A DNA stretch of 64,000 nucleotides. Source: Lachnospiraceae bacterium. GTDB lineage: Bacteria > Bacillota > Clostridia > Lachnospirales > Lachnospiraceae. A program made the translations under genes and the position numbers. Below the pieces are notes generated by a model. That model saw only the letters and a list, made by a program, of their open reading frames with translations, was not told the origin of the DNA and made no database searches. Numbering within the stretch: position 1 is the first letter of the stretch; the number at the start of each line of letters is the position of its first letter. The stretch covers positions 62,001-126,000 of the forward strand of contig JAETON010000001.1 of assembly GCA_021771695.1 (NCBI GenBank), written 5' to 3'. Below, piece after piece: positions 1 to 10,721 of the stretch.

Positions 1-1729
1 TTAGTTTCGGTCTTACATAATGATTCCGTTCTGCCACATAAGCTAAAGATGCCAGTACATCAATTTGTGCGATTACATGAGCAGTTTTTGCAATTCTCTC
101 CATTTCGCCTGCTAACGTTTCTCGAATCGTCACAAACGCTTCATATTCCAGTGCATACAATTTATCCTCTGAACCAAGAATCGTATCTGCCAATTGATCT
201 AATTCCTCTGTGGTATAACGTTCTGAATTGGCAAGAGTCTGCTTTCTTATGTAATGCTCTGGTACTAAATCTTTATAAGAATTGGTAACATCCAGATAAT
301 ATCCAAATACTCGGTTAAACTTTACTTTTAGCTTTTTAATTCCGGTGGCTTGGCGTTCCCTTTCTTCCAAATCCATCAGCCACTGTTTTCCTTCAGTTTT
401 TGCACGTTTCAGCTGGTCAATATCCTCTTTAAATCCATCTTTGATAATACCGCCTTCTTTGATGGCAATGGGAGGTTCTTCCACAATCGAAGCTTCCAGC
501 AGCTGATAAATATCTTCCAATGTATCCAGTTCTTCTTTCAAACGAGTCAACAGCGGATCATGACATTCTTCCAAAATTGTACGAATTGGCGGCAGCCATT
601 GCAAAGAAGTCTTAAATGCTATCATATCTCTTGGATTGGCCGTCTTATAACTGACCTTTGTCATCAACCGCTCCAAATCATAAATTGGATTTAAATATTC
701 CCGCAATTCTTCCCTTACAATTGCCTGTTTCGTCAAAGAAGTCAGTGCATCATAGCGTTCTTCAATTTTACTTTTATCTACCAAAGGCTGTTCCAGCATA
801 TTTCTTAACATTCTGGCACCCATGGCTGTTTTGGTCTTATCCAGCACCCATAAAAGAGAACCCTTTTTTTGCTTATCTCTTAACGTCTCACAAAGCTCCA
901 GATTTCTCCGGCTGGAACTGTCAATCACCATAAATTCACTGGTTTCATAAGGTATAATATGCATCAAATGATCCAATGAACTCTTTTGCGTTTCATGCAG
1001 ATAGCCAAGAAGTGCACCTGTTGCAATCACTCCCATCGGGTAATCCGCAAGTCCTAATCCTTCCAGATTTCCAACTTTAAACTGCTGTTTTATCCGCGCA
1101 ATTCCCTGCTCCTCATCAAAATAATAATGATCAATCGAAGAAACTGCCACGGACATCTTATCTCTTAAATAATCCAAGTCAATTCCACTAATAAGAAAAG
1201 CATCGTTGCAAATAATCTCTGCAGGCTCGAATTTAAAAATTTCATCCTGCACCTTGGAAAGGCTGTCCATAGAGGTTGTACGAAAATCTCCAGTTGTAAC
1301 ATCAACCATAGAAATCCCATAACTTCCATCGTTACAGAAAATACACATCAAATAATTATTCTTCTCATCATCCAGACTTTGCTGGGAAATGTTTGTTCCG
1401 GGAGTTACAATTCTTACAATCTCTCTTTTTACAATTCCTTTGGCTTGTCCGGGATCTTCTACCTGTTCACAAATTCCAACTTTGTATCCTTTTTCCACCA
1501 ATTTATTTAAATAGGAATCTGCAGCATGATACGGAACCCCGCACATTGGCGCCCGTTCTTCCAAACCACAGTTCTTCCCTGTCAGTGTAATTTCCAGTTC
1601 TTTTGATGCAACCAATGCATCTTCAAAAAACATTTCATAAAAATCCCCTAAACGGTAAAACAGAATACAGTCTTGGTTCTCCTCTTTAATTTTCATATAT
1701 TGCTGCATCATTGGTGTTAATTTAGCCAT
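1..1729 (-). CDS. mutS: DNA mismatch repair protein MutS, N-terminal part (runs off window start)
   Basis: Minus-strand translation MAKLTPMMQQYMKIKEENQDCILFYRLGDFYEMFFEDA... is the canonical MutS N-terminus. ORF is open to position 1, so it is absent from the ORF track. Start overlaps the miaB stop by 8 nt. Confidence 0.96.
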   Translation of the reverse strand, partial: MAKLTPMMQQYMKIKEENQDCILFYRLGDFYEMFFEDALVASKELEITLTGKNCGLEERAPMCGVPYHAADSYLNKLVEKGYKVGICEQVEDPGQAKGIVKREIVRIVTPGTNISQQSLDDEKNNYLMCIFCNDGSYGISMVDVTTGDFRTTSMDSLSKVQDEIFKFEPAEIICNDAFLISGIDLDYLRDKMSVAVSSIDHYYFDEEQGIARIKQQFKVGNLEGLGLADYPMGVIATGALLGYLHETQKSSLDHLMHIIPYETSEFMVIDSSSRRNLELCETLRDKQKKGSLLWVLDKTKTAMGARMLRNMLEQPLVDKSKIEERYDALTSLTKQAIVREELREYLNPIYDLERLMTKVSYKTANPRDMIAFKTSLQWLPPIRTILEECHDPLLTRLKEELDTLEDIYQLLEASIVEEPPIAIKEGGIIKDGFKEDIDQLKRAKTEGKQWLMDLEERERQATGIKKLKVKFNRVFGYYLDVTNSYKDLVPEHYIRKQTLANSERYTTEELDQLADTILGSEDKLYALEYEAFVTIRETLAGEMERIAKTAHVIAQIDVLASLAYVAERNHYVRPKL

Positions 1730-3134
1730 TGACCTGTTCTCCCATATAATAAAAACCTTTTTCTTCTGTAATTTTTACATTTACCATAGAACCAATCTGC
1801 TCCCTGCATCCTTTAAAATGCACTAAAAGATTGTTTTCCAAACGTCCTGTTACCATACCTTCTTCATGTGAATTCATTTCTTCAATCAAAACTTTTTCGG
1901 TTGCTCCCACTTTTTTCTTGCAGTTTTTGGCAGAAGTTTCTTTTAAAAGTGCCAGCAGACGGTCAAAACGCTTTTTAATTACATCTTTATCCACCTGATT
2001 TTCCATAGAAGCTGCTGGTGTACCCGTACGTTTAGAATACACATACGTATATGCACTATCAAACCCTACTTTTCTTACTACATCCAAAGTATCCTCAAAA
2101 TCTTCCTCTGTTTCTCCCGGAAAACCTACAATAATATCTGTCGTAAAAGACACTCCCGGAATCTGATCTTTGATTTTCTGAGCCAGAGCAAGATACTGTT
2201 CTTTTGTATAATGACGATTCATTTCCTTTAACAGTCTGCTGCTTCCAGACTGCATCGGCAGATGCATGTGGCTGCAGACTTTTTTAGATTCTGCCATGAC
2301 TTGAATCAGCTCATCCGATAAATCCTTTGGATGAGGCGTCATAAAACGAATTCTCTCTAACCCTTCTATTTTTTCAACTTCTTTTAACAATTGGGCAAAA
2401 GTCATCGGATTTTCCAATGTTTTTCCATAAGAATTAACATTTTGTCCAAGCAGCATCACTTCTTTTACCCCTTCGGACACCACCTGCTTAATTTCTTTGA
2501 TAATATCCTCCGGTTTGCGGCTTCTTTCTCTTCCCCTTACATATGGTACGATGCAATAACTGCAGAAATTATTACATCCATACATAATATTTACACCACA
2601 TTTAAAAGAAAATTTACGATCACTTGGCAGATCCTCCACAATGTGACTGGTATCCTTCCAAATATCCACAATCATACTGCCGGAATCCACACGAGCTTTT
2701 AACAGCTCTGCCAGCTTAAAAATATTATGTGTTCCAAAAATCAAGTCTACAAAACGGTAACTGGCACGGATTTTTTCAATCACATGAGGTTCCTGCATCA
2801 TGCACCCGCAAAGTCCAATTATCATCTGTGGATTTTTCTCTTTCATTTTCTTCACCTGTCCCAGATGCCCGTATAACTTTGTATTGGCATTTTCACGAAC
2901 CGTACATGTGTTGTAAAGCAGTAAATCTGCCTCCTCTGTATCCACTTCTTGATAACCCATCGTTTCTAAAATTCCAAGAAGTTTTTCCGAATCTTTTTCA
3001 TTCATCTGACATCCGAAGGTTGTGACATGGCAAGTTAATGGGCTCCCCTTTTCCTTTGATTTTTTCGATACCCATAATTTCATTTGTTCCATATAATCAT
3101 ACTGTCTTTCTGACTCGTTTTTAAATTCCTGCAT
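1722..3134 (-). CDS. miaB: tRNA-2-methylthio-N6-dimethylallyladenosine synthase MiaB
   Basis: Radical SAM motif CNNFCSYCIVPYVRGRERSR and UPF0004 N-terminal cysteines (TFGCQMNEKDSE). Start at MQEFKNE has GGAGAATATAG upstream. Confidence 0.95.
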   Translation of the reverse strand: MQEFKNESERQYDYMEQMKLWVSKKSKEKGSPLTCHVTTFGCQMNEKDSEKLLGILETMGYQEVDTEEADLLLYNTCTVRENANTKLYGHLGQVKKMKEKNPQMIIGLCGCMMQEPHVIEKIRASYRFVDLIFGTHNIFKLAELLKARVDSGSMIVDIWKDTSHIVEDLPSDRKFSFKCGVNIMYGCNNFCSYCIVPYVRGRERSRKPEDIIKEIKQVVSEGVKEVMLLGQNVNSYGKTLENPMTFAQLLKEVEKIEGLERIRFMTPHPKDLSDELIQVMAESKKVCSHMHLPMQSGSSRLLKEMNRHYTKEQYLALAQKIKDQIPGVSFTTDIIVGFPGETEEDFEDTLDVVRKVGFDSAYTYVYSKRTGTPAASMENQVDKDVIKKRFDRLLALLKETSAKNCKKKVGATEKVLIEEMNSHEEGMVTGRLENNLLVHFKGCREQIGSMVNVKITEEKGFYYMGEQVNG

Positions 3135-3220
3135 TCTATATTCTCCTAAAATAAATATCATAATCTCAAGTTTGCATACAGATTTAATTATACATGATTG
3201 TCCGAAATTCGTCCAGCCTG

Positions 3221-3262
3221 AAAGAACCTAAGAAAACGGTTCCCTGCCTTCTTAGGTTCTTT
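3221..3262 (-). terminator. Rho-independent terminator of glf
   Basis: aaagaacctaagaa...ttcttaggttcttt perfect 14-bp stem just downstream of the glf stop. Confidence 0.8.
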
Positions 3263-3279
3263 GTAAATTCCTGATACTT

Positions 3280-4380
3280 TTATAATAATTTTTCTTTCAC
3301 AAACTTCAATGCAGACTCAATAACTTTGTCCATATCATAATATTTATATTCTCCAAGCCGTCCGCCGAATAATACTTTTTCTTCTTTTTCCCCTAATTCT
3401 TTATATTTTTCAAACAACCGGCTGTTCTTCTTATCATTCACCGGATAATATGGTTCCATACCATCTTCCCATTCTGCAGAATATTCTTTTGTTACAACAG
3501 TTTTTTCCTGAGTTCCAAATTCAAAATGTTTATGTTCAATTTTTCTAGTGTATGGAGTTTCTCCATCTGTATAATTCATCACTGCAACACCTTGATGATT
3601 TTCCTCATCCAGCAGTTCATGTTCAAAACGAAGGCTTCGATATTCCAGTTTTCCATAACAATAATCATAGAACGAATCAATGGTTCCTGTATAGATGACT
3701 TTATCTGCCATATTCAAATATGTTTCTTTATCTTCTAAGAAATCTGTTCCCAGTTTCACATCACAACCTTCGTACAATTTCTCAATTAAAACATTATAAC
3801 CGCCCTTTGGAATTCCTTGATGAGGATCATTAAAATAATTGTTATCATAAATATAGCGAACCGGAAGCCGTTTAATAATAGATGCTGGAAGGTCTTTACA
3901 CTCCCGCCCCCATTGTTTCATCGTGTATCCTTTAATCAGTTTTTCGTAAACATCTGTTCCCACCAGACTGATTGCCTGCTCTTCCAAATTTTGAGGTTCT
4001 CCAGTAATTTCTTTCCGTTGTTCCTCAATTATTTTTTTCGCCTCTTCCGGTTTAGAAATTCCCCACATTTTACTGAATGTATTCATATTAAATGGAAGGT
4101 TGTAAGTTTCTCCATGATAATTGGCAACCGGGCAGTTAATATAATGATTAAATTCTGCTAAATCATTCACATATTTCCATACTTCTTCATTACTGGTGTG
4201 GAAAATGTGTGCGCCATATTCATGCACCATAATTCCTTCTACTTCTCTGCAATAAATATTTCCCCCTAGAACATCTCTTTTCTCTATTACAAGACAGGTT
4301 TTCCCCTTTTTTCTTGCTTCATTGGCAATAACTCCATTAAATAGACCACCGCCAACCAGCAAAAAATCATATTTTTTCAT
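3280..4380 (-). CDS. glf: UDP-galactopyranose mutase
   Basis: MKKYDFLLVGGGLFNGVIANEARKKGKTCLVIEKRDVLGGNIYC... with EYGAHIFHT and GGRLGEYKYYDMD motifs of Glf. Confidence 0.96.
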   Translation of the reverse strand: MKKYDFLLVGGGLFNGVIANEARKKGKTCLVIEKRDVLGGNIYCREVEGIMVHEYGAHIFHTSNEEVWKYVNDLAEFNHYINCPVANYHGETYNLPFNMNTFSKMWGISKPEEAKKIIEEQRKEITGEPQNLEEQAISLVGTDVYEKLIKGYTMKQWGRECKDLPASIIKRLPVRYIYDNNYFNDPHQGIPKGGYNVLIEKLYEGCDVKLGTDFLEDKETYLNMADKVIYTGTIDSFYDYCYGKLEYRSLRFEHELLDEENHQGVAVMNYTDGETPYTRKIEHKHFEFGTQEKTVVTKEYSAEWEDGMEPYYPVNDKKNSRLFEKYKELGEKEEKVLFGGRLGEYKYYDMDKVIESALKFVKEKLL

Positions 4381-4484
4381 GATATTCTCCTTTATACTGC
4401 TTTCTGTTACATATTATTGTAATTTATTATACTGAATATCCAAAAAAATAACAATCTTTTCCTTGTATCCTTTATCAAGTTAAA

Positions 4485-4528
4485 GTAAAATATAAGTAAA
4501 GTTTATGTTAAATAAACGTTAATAACGT
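4485..4528. promoter_or_regulatory. Four tandem 11-bp-phased GTWAA repeats (PhoP/PhoB-like box candidate)
   Basis: GTAAA at 4485 and 4496, GTTAA at 4507 and 4518, all exactly 11 bp apart; upstream of a phosphate transporter gene. Confidence 0.5.
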
Positions 4529-4547
4529 GCAAAGGAGAATAAGCATT

Positions 4548-6212
4548 ATGGATTACAAGCTTGTACTATCGATGATGGGCGGCCTTGGGCTCTTTCTTTA
4601 TGGAATGACCTTAATGAGCAACGGAATCGAAAAAGCCGCCGGTGAAAAATTACGCGAAATTTTGGAACGTCTTACAACAAACCGTTTCACTGGTATGCTG
4701 GTTGGTATCGTTTTTACAGGAATCATCCAATCATCTAGTGCTGCAACTGTTATGGTTGTTAGTTTCGTTAACGCAGGACTTATGAATTTAAGTCAAGCTG
4801 CCGGAGTTATTTTAGGTGCCAATATTGGTACTACAGTCACCTCCCAATTGGTATCTTTTAATCTCTCAGAAGTTGCACCAGTCTTTTTACTGGGCGGAGT
4901 TATTATGGTTATGTTCATTGATAATCCGACCATTAAACGATATGGTGAAGTAGTTTTAGGTTTTGGTGTCCTATTTATGGGATTGACTACCATGTCAAAT
5001 GCTATGGGTACGCTGAAATCATCTCCATTGATTATGAATACTCTTGCTAACTTGAATAATCATTTCTTTGGAGTATTATTTGGTTTTGCCTGTACTGCTA
5101 TTTTACAAAGTTCTTCTGTTACTGTCAGTATTGTTCTTTTGATGGCATCACAAGGACTTTTAGAACTGCCGATCTGCTTCTTTATTATTCTTGGATGTAA
5201 CATTGGAGCCTGTGTATCTGCAATTCTTGCCTGCTTGGGCGGTAACAAAAATGCAAAACGCGCAGCATTAATTCACTTTTTATTCAATGTCTTTGGAAGT
5301 ATTTTAACTTTCATTGTGTTGACCATTGCACTGCCGCAAATTACAAATTTCTTTATAACGATTTCCAACGGAGATTTAGGACGCTGTGTTGCAAATGCCC
5401 ATACGATATTTAAGATTTCACAGGTTATCATTTTCTTCCCATTCATGCAGTTTATTATTGCTCTTACAAATATTATTGTATCAGGGACAGATGAAGAGGA
5501 ACATGTACATCATAACGAACTTCAGTTTATCGGAGAACATAGTGTATCTACTGCTACCACTGCAATTCCTCAAGCAAAACAGGAAATTAAACGTCTCGCT
5601 AAAATGGCAAAAGATAACTTGGAAATGTCTATGGAAGGATTTTTGGACGCCGATGACAAGAATCTGCCAAAGATTTATAAAAGGGAAGAAGATATTAATT
5701 TTATCAGCCATGCAGTCACTGATTATCTTGTAAAATCTAATCAAATGACGCTTCCAGTTGCCGACCGTGCAATTCTTGGTTCTATGTTCCATGTAGTAAA
5801 TGATATCGAACGTATTGGCGACCATGCAGAGAATTTTGCAAACTTTACACGAACAGAAATTAAGCACAATGCCACATTAAGCGAAGATGCAAAAGAAGAA
5901 ATAATTATGATGTATAGTTCTGTTGCTGAACTTCTTAATTTGTCAATCAAAGCATTTGTAACAGATGATGCAGAACAATATTTTCCAAAGCTCAATGAAC
6001 TGGAGAACTCCATTGATAAAATGGAACGCAAATATCAAAAACATCATATCAAACGAATGGCAAAAGGTGTCTGTGATCCACATGCTGGTCTTCTATTCTC
6101 TGATATGCTGTCCGCTTTGGAACGTATCGCAGATCATGCAATGAATATTGCATTCTCTATCAATGATAATTATGAATCTGATGATGAAGATGAGGATGAA
6201 AACAGCATTTAA
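4548..6212 (+). CDS. Na/Pi cotransporter family protein with C-terminal PhoU-like domain
   Basis: Duplicated QSSSA(A/V)TV motifs (IIQSSSAATVMVVSF, ILQSSSVTVSIVLLM) and PhoU-like helices. ATG at 4548 preceded by AAAGGAG; the ORF-track start at 4527 is an upstream GTG. Confidence 0.92.
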   Translation: MDYKLVLSMMGGLGLFLYGMTLMSNGIEKAAGEKLREILERLTTNRFTGMLVGIVFTGIIQSSSAATVMVVSFVNAGLMNLSQAAGVILGANIGTTVTSQLVSFNLSEVAPVFLLGGVIMVMFIDNPTIKRYGEVVLGFGVLFMGLTTMSNAMGTLKSSPLIMNTLANLNNHFFGVLFGFACTAILQSSSVTVSIVLLMASQGLLELPICFFIILGCNIGACVSAILACLGGNKNAKRAALIHFLFNVFGSILTFIVLTIALPQITNFFITISNGDLGRCVANAHTIFKISQVIIFFPFMQFIIALTNIIVSGTDEEEHVHHNELQFIGEHSVSTATTAIPQAKQEIKRLAKMAKDNLEMSMEGFLDADDKNLPKIYKREEDINFISHAVTDYLVKSNQMTLPVADRAILGSMFHVVNDIERIGDHAENFANFTRTEIKHNATLSEDAKEEIIMMYSSVAELLNLSIKAFVTDDAEQYFPKLNELENSIDKMERKYQKHHIKRMAKGVCDPHAGLLFSDMLSALERIADHAMNIAFSINDNYESDDEDEDENSI

Positions 6213-6230
6213 ATAGAAAAATTCATACAT

Positions 6231-6275
6231 AAAAAAAGACTTCAATTGCCAATACAATCAATTGAAGTCTTTTTT
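6231..6275. terminator. Bidirectional rho-independent terminator
   Basis: aaaaaaagacttcaattg...caattgaagtctttttt between convergent genes. Confidence 0.88.
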
Positions 6276-6283
6276 ATATTTGA

Positions 6284-8209
6284 TTATTTTAATTCTAATA
6301 CTTTATAATCAAATGGATCTATTTCTTCTTGAACAGCAGTATCTGTTAAATACTGCATCAATGCATGATGCATCTTTTCTGGAACACCTTCTTTTTTCGT
6401 CCGTAAATCGAAAATAGCTTTTTCCTTTTGATTGGTTGGATTTACCAGCATTAATAATGTTTTATTTCCACATTTTTCACCAAAAACATCTTTTTGATCT
6501 GACACGAAACGAACAATTGCTAAAACCTTTTCATTCGCAGCAAAATATAATGCATAACCTGTCTGTAAAACTTTTTCTCTCGTTCTCAGATTCGTCATTT
6601 CCATTAAATCATTGTAGGTTTGTTTATCATTTTTATAAAAGGTTCCCCGATTAAATGGATCCATAAATCCGTGCATTCCATATTCATCTCCATAATAAAT
6701 ACACGGTATTCCCGGAATAAAGAACTGCATCGCCATTGCAAGGCGGGCAAGACGGGCACCTCTTCGATCCATCTCAGAAGTAATAACATAATCCACCTGT
6801 TTTTCCCTGGATGGAAGTGTTTCATTCATTTTTGATGCAAAAGTTGTCCGGATTCTTGGTATATCGTGAGAAGATAACAGATTCATCACCGCATAATAAA
6901 ATGGCTTTGGATAATTACACTGTTGTCCCAACAGGAATTCCTGCATTGCATAAGCATTTTTATATCCAAGCAAATAATTGGTAACATTTACCTTAAATGG
7001 ATAATTCATCGCACTATCCAATCCATTTCCTAAGGCATACTTTCTTTTTACGCCGTAACTTTCCTTGGTTGTTACGTCCTCCCAAACTTCTCCAAGCAGC
7101 ACATAATTTTTAAACAAATCCTTTAATGTCTTACGCATGATAAAAATAAATTCATCTGGAAGCTCATCTGCCACATCCAAACGGAAACCGGATGCACCTA
7201 AGGAAAGCCAGTGTTTTAAAACAGACTCTTTTCCATTGATAATATAATTAATGAACTTTTCATTCATTTCATTTACTTCTGGTAAAGATTGGAATCCCCA
7301 CCAGCTCTCATAATTTCCATCCTCATCAAAATGATACCAGTCATAATATGGTGATTCAGGTCCTTGGAATGCACCTGGCCGTGGATAATTTCCTTTCTTA
7401 TTGAAGTAAACACTATCATCTCCTGTATGAGAATATACACCATCCAAAATAACATGAATTCTCTTTTCTTTCGCAATTTTGCACAAACGTTTAAAATCTT
7501 CATTCGTTCCCAAAAAAGGATCTACTTTTTTATAATCCGAAGTATTATAACGATGATTCGAAGCTGCTTCGCCAATTGGATTTAAATAAATACAAGTAAC
7601 GCCGAGCTTTTTCAATTCATCCAATTTAGAAATAATGCCTTCTAAATCGCCTCCAAAATAATCACATGGATCATAAAACTGTTTCCCCGGTAATGGTCCA
7701 AATAAAGGACGTTCTTCCCAATCATTATGGATATAAACATCTCTGCCCATTTTCTTATGGTATCGTTCTCCCCGTTCTACATTCCGCGGATTCCCTTTAC
7801 AAAAGCGGTCCGGAAAAATCTGATACATAATTCCTTTGGACATCCACCTTGGTGTATCAAAATCCGTTTCATATACGGTAATTTGAAAAGCAGACGGCTC
7901 ATCACCGACAACCCTTCCTTCTCCTTGAGATACACCCGGTCTTGCACCATAGAAATAGCAATGGTCGCCTTCCCATATACGGAAATAATACCAGACAACA
8001 CAACATTTGTCCGGCATATGCAACACCCTTTCACAAGTTTCCCCTTTTTGTTTCATCTTATGCTCTCTATGGAAATCCTCAGAATAAACCACAACGTCCA
8101 CACTGGTTGTACTCTCAGGTAAGCCAAAAAGGCGAAGTGTTACCTCTTCGCCTTTTTGGACTGCACCAATAGGAGCTCTGTATTTTTCTATCGAAGCATT
8201 ATGAATCAT
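6284..8209 (-). CDS. GH13 family alpha-glucosidase/neopullulanase-like (maltodextrin hydrolase)
   Basis: GH13 motifs: DGVYSHTGD, GFRLDVADE, LGEVWED, LLSSHDIPR; N-terminal beta-domain as in neopullulanase/cyclomaltodextrinase. Confidence 0.9.
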   Translation of the reverse strand: MIHNASIEKYRAPIGAVQKGEEVTLRLFGLPESTTSVDVVVYSEDFHREHKMKQKGETCERVLHMPDKCCVVWYYFRIWEGDHCYFYGARPGVSQGEGRVVGDEPSAFQITVYETDFDTPRWMSKGIMYQIFPDRFCKGNPRNVERGERYHKKMGRDVYIHNDWEERPLFGPLPGKQFYDPCDYFGGDLEGIISKLDELKKLGVTCIYLNPIGEAASNHRYNTSDYKKVDPFLGTNEDFKRLCKIAKEKRIHVILDGVYSHTGDDSVYFNKKGNYPRPGAFQGPESPYYDWYHFDEDGNYESWWGFQSLPEVNEMNEKFINYIINGKESVLKHWLSLGASGFRLDVADELPDEFIFIMRKTLKDLFKNYVLLGEVWEDVTTKESYGVKRKYALGNGLDSAMNYPFKVNVTNYLLGYKNAYAMQEFLLGQQCNYPKPFYYAVMNLLSSHDIPRIRTTFASKMNETLPSREKQVDYVITSEMDRRGARLARLAMAMQFFIPGIPCIYYGDEYGMHGFMDPFNRGTFYKNDKQTYNDLMEMTNLRTREKVLQTGYALYFAANEKVLAIVRFVSDQKDVFGEKCGNKTLLMLVNPTNQKEKAIFDLRTKKEGVPEKMHHALMQYLTDTAVQEEIDPFDYKVLELK

Positions 8210-8230
8210 AGTTTTGTCTCTACACTTTTC

Positions 8231-10681
8231 CTATTTTACAGTTTCAAGTTTCCAAATCTTGTCATTGTACTCAGCAATGGTTCTATCAGAAGAGAAGAAT
8301 CCAGATTTCGCAGTATTTACAATTGCCATCTTTGTCCACTCATCATGATGATTTACATAAGTATCATAAACTCTGTCAAATACTTCAATATAAGACGGTA
8401 AATCGTATAATACGAAATACTGGTCCGGCTGTCCATATTCACCGAATAATAAGGACTGGTAAATATCAGAATATTTTCTTCTTCCATATCTTGGAAGATC
8501 ACCATCAACCAGGCAGTTACATACATCACGAATGTATGGGTTCTTTTCAAAAATTGTACCTGGATTATAAGTATGGTAATGTTTCATATTGTTGATTTCA
8601 TCAACGACTGCACCAAAGATAAAGATGTTATCTTCTCCAACCTGTTCATAAATCTCAACATTTGCACCATCCATAGTTCCCAGTGTAATGGCACCATTCA
8701 TCATGAACTTCATATTTCCTGTTCCTGATGCTTCCAAACCTGCAGTAGACAACTGCTCACTAATATCAGCTGCCGGAATTAACATTTCTGCAACAGATAC
8801 AGAGTAGTTTTCCACAAAGACAACCTGCATTTTATCTTTTACTGCTGGATCGCTGTTTACCATATCACTAATAGAATTAATCAAACGGATAATATCTTTT
8901 GCTCTTGCATATCCAGGAGCTGCTTTTGCACCAAAAATAAATGTAATTGGTGTGCTAATGTAATCAGGATTTTTCTTAACCTGCTGATACATATAAATAA
9001 TATGCAGACATTTCAAAAGCTGACGTTTATATTCATGCAGTCTCTTACACTGTACATCAAAAATAGAATTTGGATTAATCTTAACTCCCTGTTTTTCTTC
9101 CAGATATTTTGCAAAACGAACTTTGTTCTTCTGCTTGATTTCATCATATTTTTTACAGAAATCTTTGTCATCTTTCATTGGAAGCACTTTCTCAAACAAT
9201 CTGTAATCTTTCAGAATATCACCTTTTACATGCTTCTGTACCAATTCACACAATTCCGGATTTGCCAGTGCAAACCATCTTCTATGTGTAATACCATTAG
9301 TAATTGCAAGATATTTCTGAGGGTATAGATTATATGAGTCATGGAACAACTGCTGTTTGATAATATCTCCATGCAGCTGTGATACGCCATTTACTCTATG
9401 ACAGACAGCTACACATAAGTTAGCCATACGAATCTGCCCGTTTCCAATAATGGACATATATGCAATCTTTCCTTCGTCATTCCCATAGTAAGTGCGGAGT
9501 TTATTGCAGTATTTCTCATTCATGATACAGATAATCTGATAAATTCGTGGAAGCAGAAGCTTGAACATATTTTCATCCCAGCATTCCAATGCTTCAGACA
9601 TAATTGTATGGTTTGTATAGTTAAATACTTTGCTTACAACATCATAAGCTTCTTCCCATCCAAAACCTTCTTCATCCATAAGAATCCTCATTAATTCCGG
9701 AATTGCCAAAGTTGGATGTGTATCATTGATCTGTACAACTGCGTAATCAGGAAGAGTGTGTAAATCTCCTCTTCGTTCTTTATGATGTTTCACTGCCAGC
9801 TGCATTGTTGCAGATGTCAGGAAATAGAACTGTTTTAATCGCAGCATTTTTCCCTGCATATGATCGTCTGCAGGATACAGCACTTTAGAAATAACCTCAG
9901 CAAATGCCTGATCTGCCATCGCTTTGTCATAAATTCCTTCATTGAAAGAATGAAGGTCAAAGCGCTGTTTGCTTCTTGCACTCCATAAACGTAATGTTGC
10001 CGGTGTATGACTCTTATAACCAATAACTGGCACATCGTATGGAACTGCTACAACTGTATTGTAATCTTTATGAACAATCTTTAATCCTTCATCTGTCCAA
10101 TTTTCTTCGATTGTTCCATTGAAATGTACTTCTACACTTAATTCCGGACGTTCCACTTCCCACATATGTCCATCACGAAGCCAGTCATCTTCCACTTCAA
10201 TCTGAGTTCCGTCAATAATTTTCTGTTTAAATAAACCAAATTCGTAACGAATACCACATCCAATTACCGGAAGATCCAAGGTTGCTAAAGATTCAAGGAA
10301 ACATGCTGCAAGTCTACCCAGACCTCCATTTCCTAATCCTGCATCCTGCTCTTCATCTGCGATTGCATCAAAGTCAATTCCCATATAGGCAAATGCTTCT
10401 TTGTAATCTTTATACATTCCTTCATTAATTAAATTGTTAGAAAATGCACGGCCCATTAAAAACTCTGCAGACATATAATATAACTTCTTTACACCTTCGT
10501 CTTCTACCTGCTTACGGCTTGAGGTCCACTGTGCCATAATATCATCACGGATACATCCTGCTGCTGCTTTATAAATCTCATCATTGGTAGCATCTTCCAA
10601 AGTTGTACCATAACCATTAATCAGCTTATTCTCTATTTCACTAACAATACTTTTTACCTTATTGCTGCTAAACGCTTTCAT
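8231..10681 (-). CDS. glgP: Glycogen/maltodextrin phosphorylase
   Basis: AEFLMGRAF, NGGLGRLAACFLESLA and the PLP-site segment EASGTGNMKFMMNGAITLGTMDGANVEI. Confidence 0.96.
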   Translation of the reverse strand: MKAFSSNKVKSIVSEIENKLINGYGTTLEDATNDEIYKAAAGCIRDDIMAQWTSSRKQVEDEGVKKLYYMSAEFLMGRAFSNNLINEGMYKDYKEAFAYMGIDFDAIADEEQDAGLGNGGLGRLAACFLESLATLDLPVIGCGIRYEFGLFKQKIIDGTQIEVEDDWLRDGHMWEVERPELSVEVHFNGTIEENWTDEGLKIVHKDYNTVVAVPYDVPVIGYKSHTPATLRLWSARSKQRFDLHSFNEGIYDKAMADQAFAEVISKVLYPADDHMQGKMLRLKQFYFLTSATMQLAVKHHKERRGDLHTLPDYAVVQINDTHPTLAIPELMRILMDEEGFGWEEAYDVVSKVFNYTNHTIMSEALECWDENMFKLLLPRIYQIICIMNEKYCNKLRTYYGNDEGKIAYMSIIGNGQIRMANLCVAVCHRVNGVSQLHGDIIKQQLFHDSYNLYPQKYLAITNGITHRRWFALANPELCELVQKHVKGDILKDYRLFEKVLPMKDDKDFCKKYDEIKQKNKVRFAKYLEEKQGVKINPNSIFDVQCKRLHEYKRQLLKCLHIIYMYQQVKKNPDYISTPITFIFGAKAAPGYARAKDIIRLINSISDMVNSDPAVKDKMQVVFVENYSVSVAEMLIPAADISEQLSTAGLEASGTGNMKFMMNGAITLGTMDGANVEIYEQVGEDNIFIFGAVVDEINNMKHYHTYNPGTIFEKNPYIRDVCNCLVDGDLPRYGRRKYSDIYQSLLFGEYGQPDQYFVLYDLPSYIEVFDRVYDTYVNHHDEWTKMAIVNTAKSGFFSSDRTIAEYNDKIWKLETVK

Positions 10682-10721
10682 CTTGTGTTTCTCTCCTTTC
10701 AAAACTCATGTCCTTTCTATT

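Noticed and set aside
49-1590. Plus-strand ORFs in the first 1.6 kb
   Set aside because: Antisense to mutS, which reads cleanly on the minus strand.
5386-6031. ORFs 5386-5733 (+), 5481-5867 (-) and 5741-6031 (-)
   Set aside because: Lie inside the well-supported Na/Pi cotransporter CDS in other frames; no recognisable domain.
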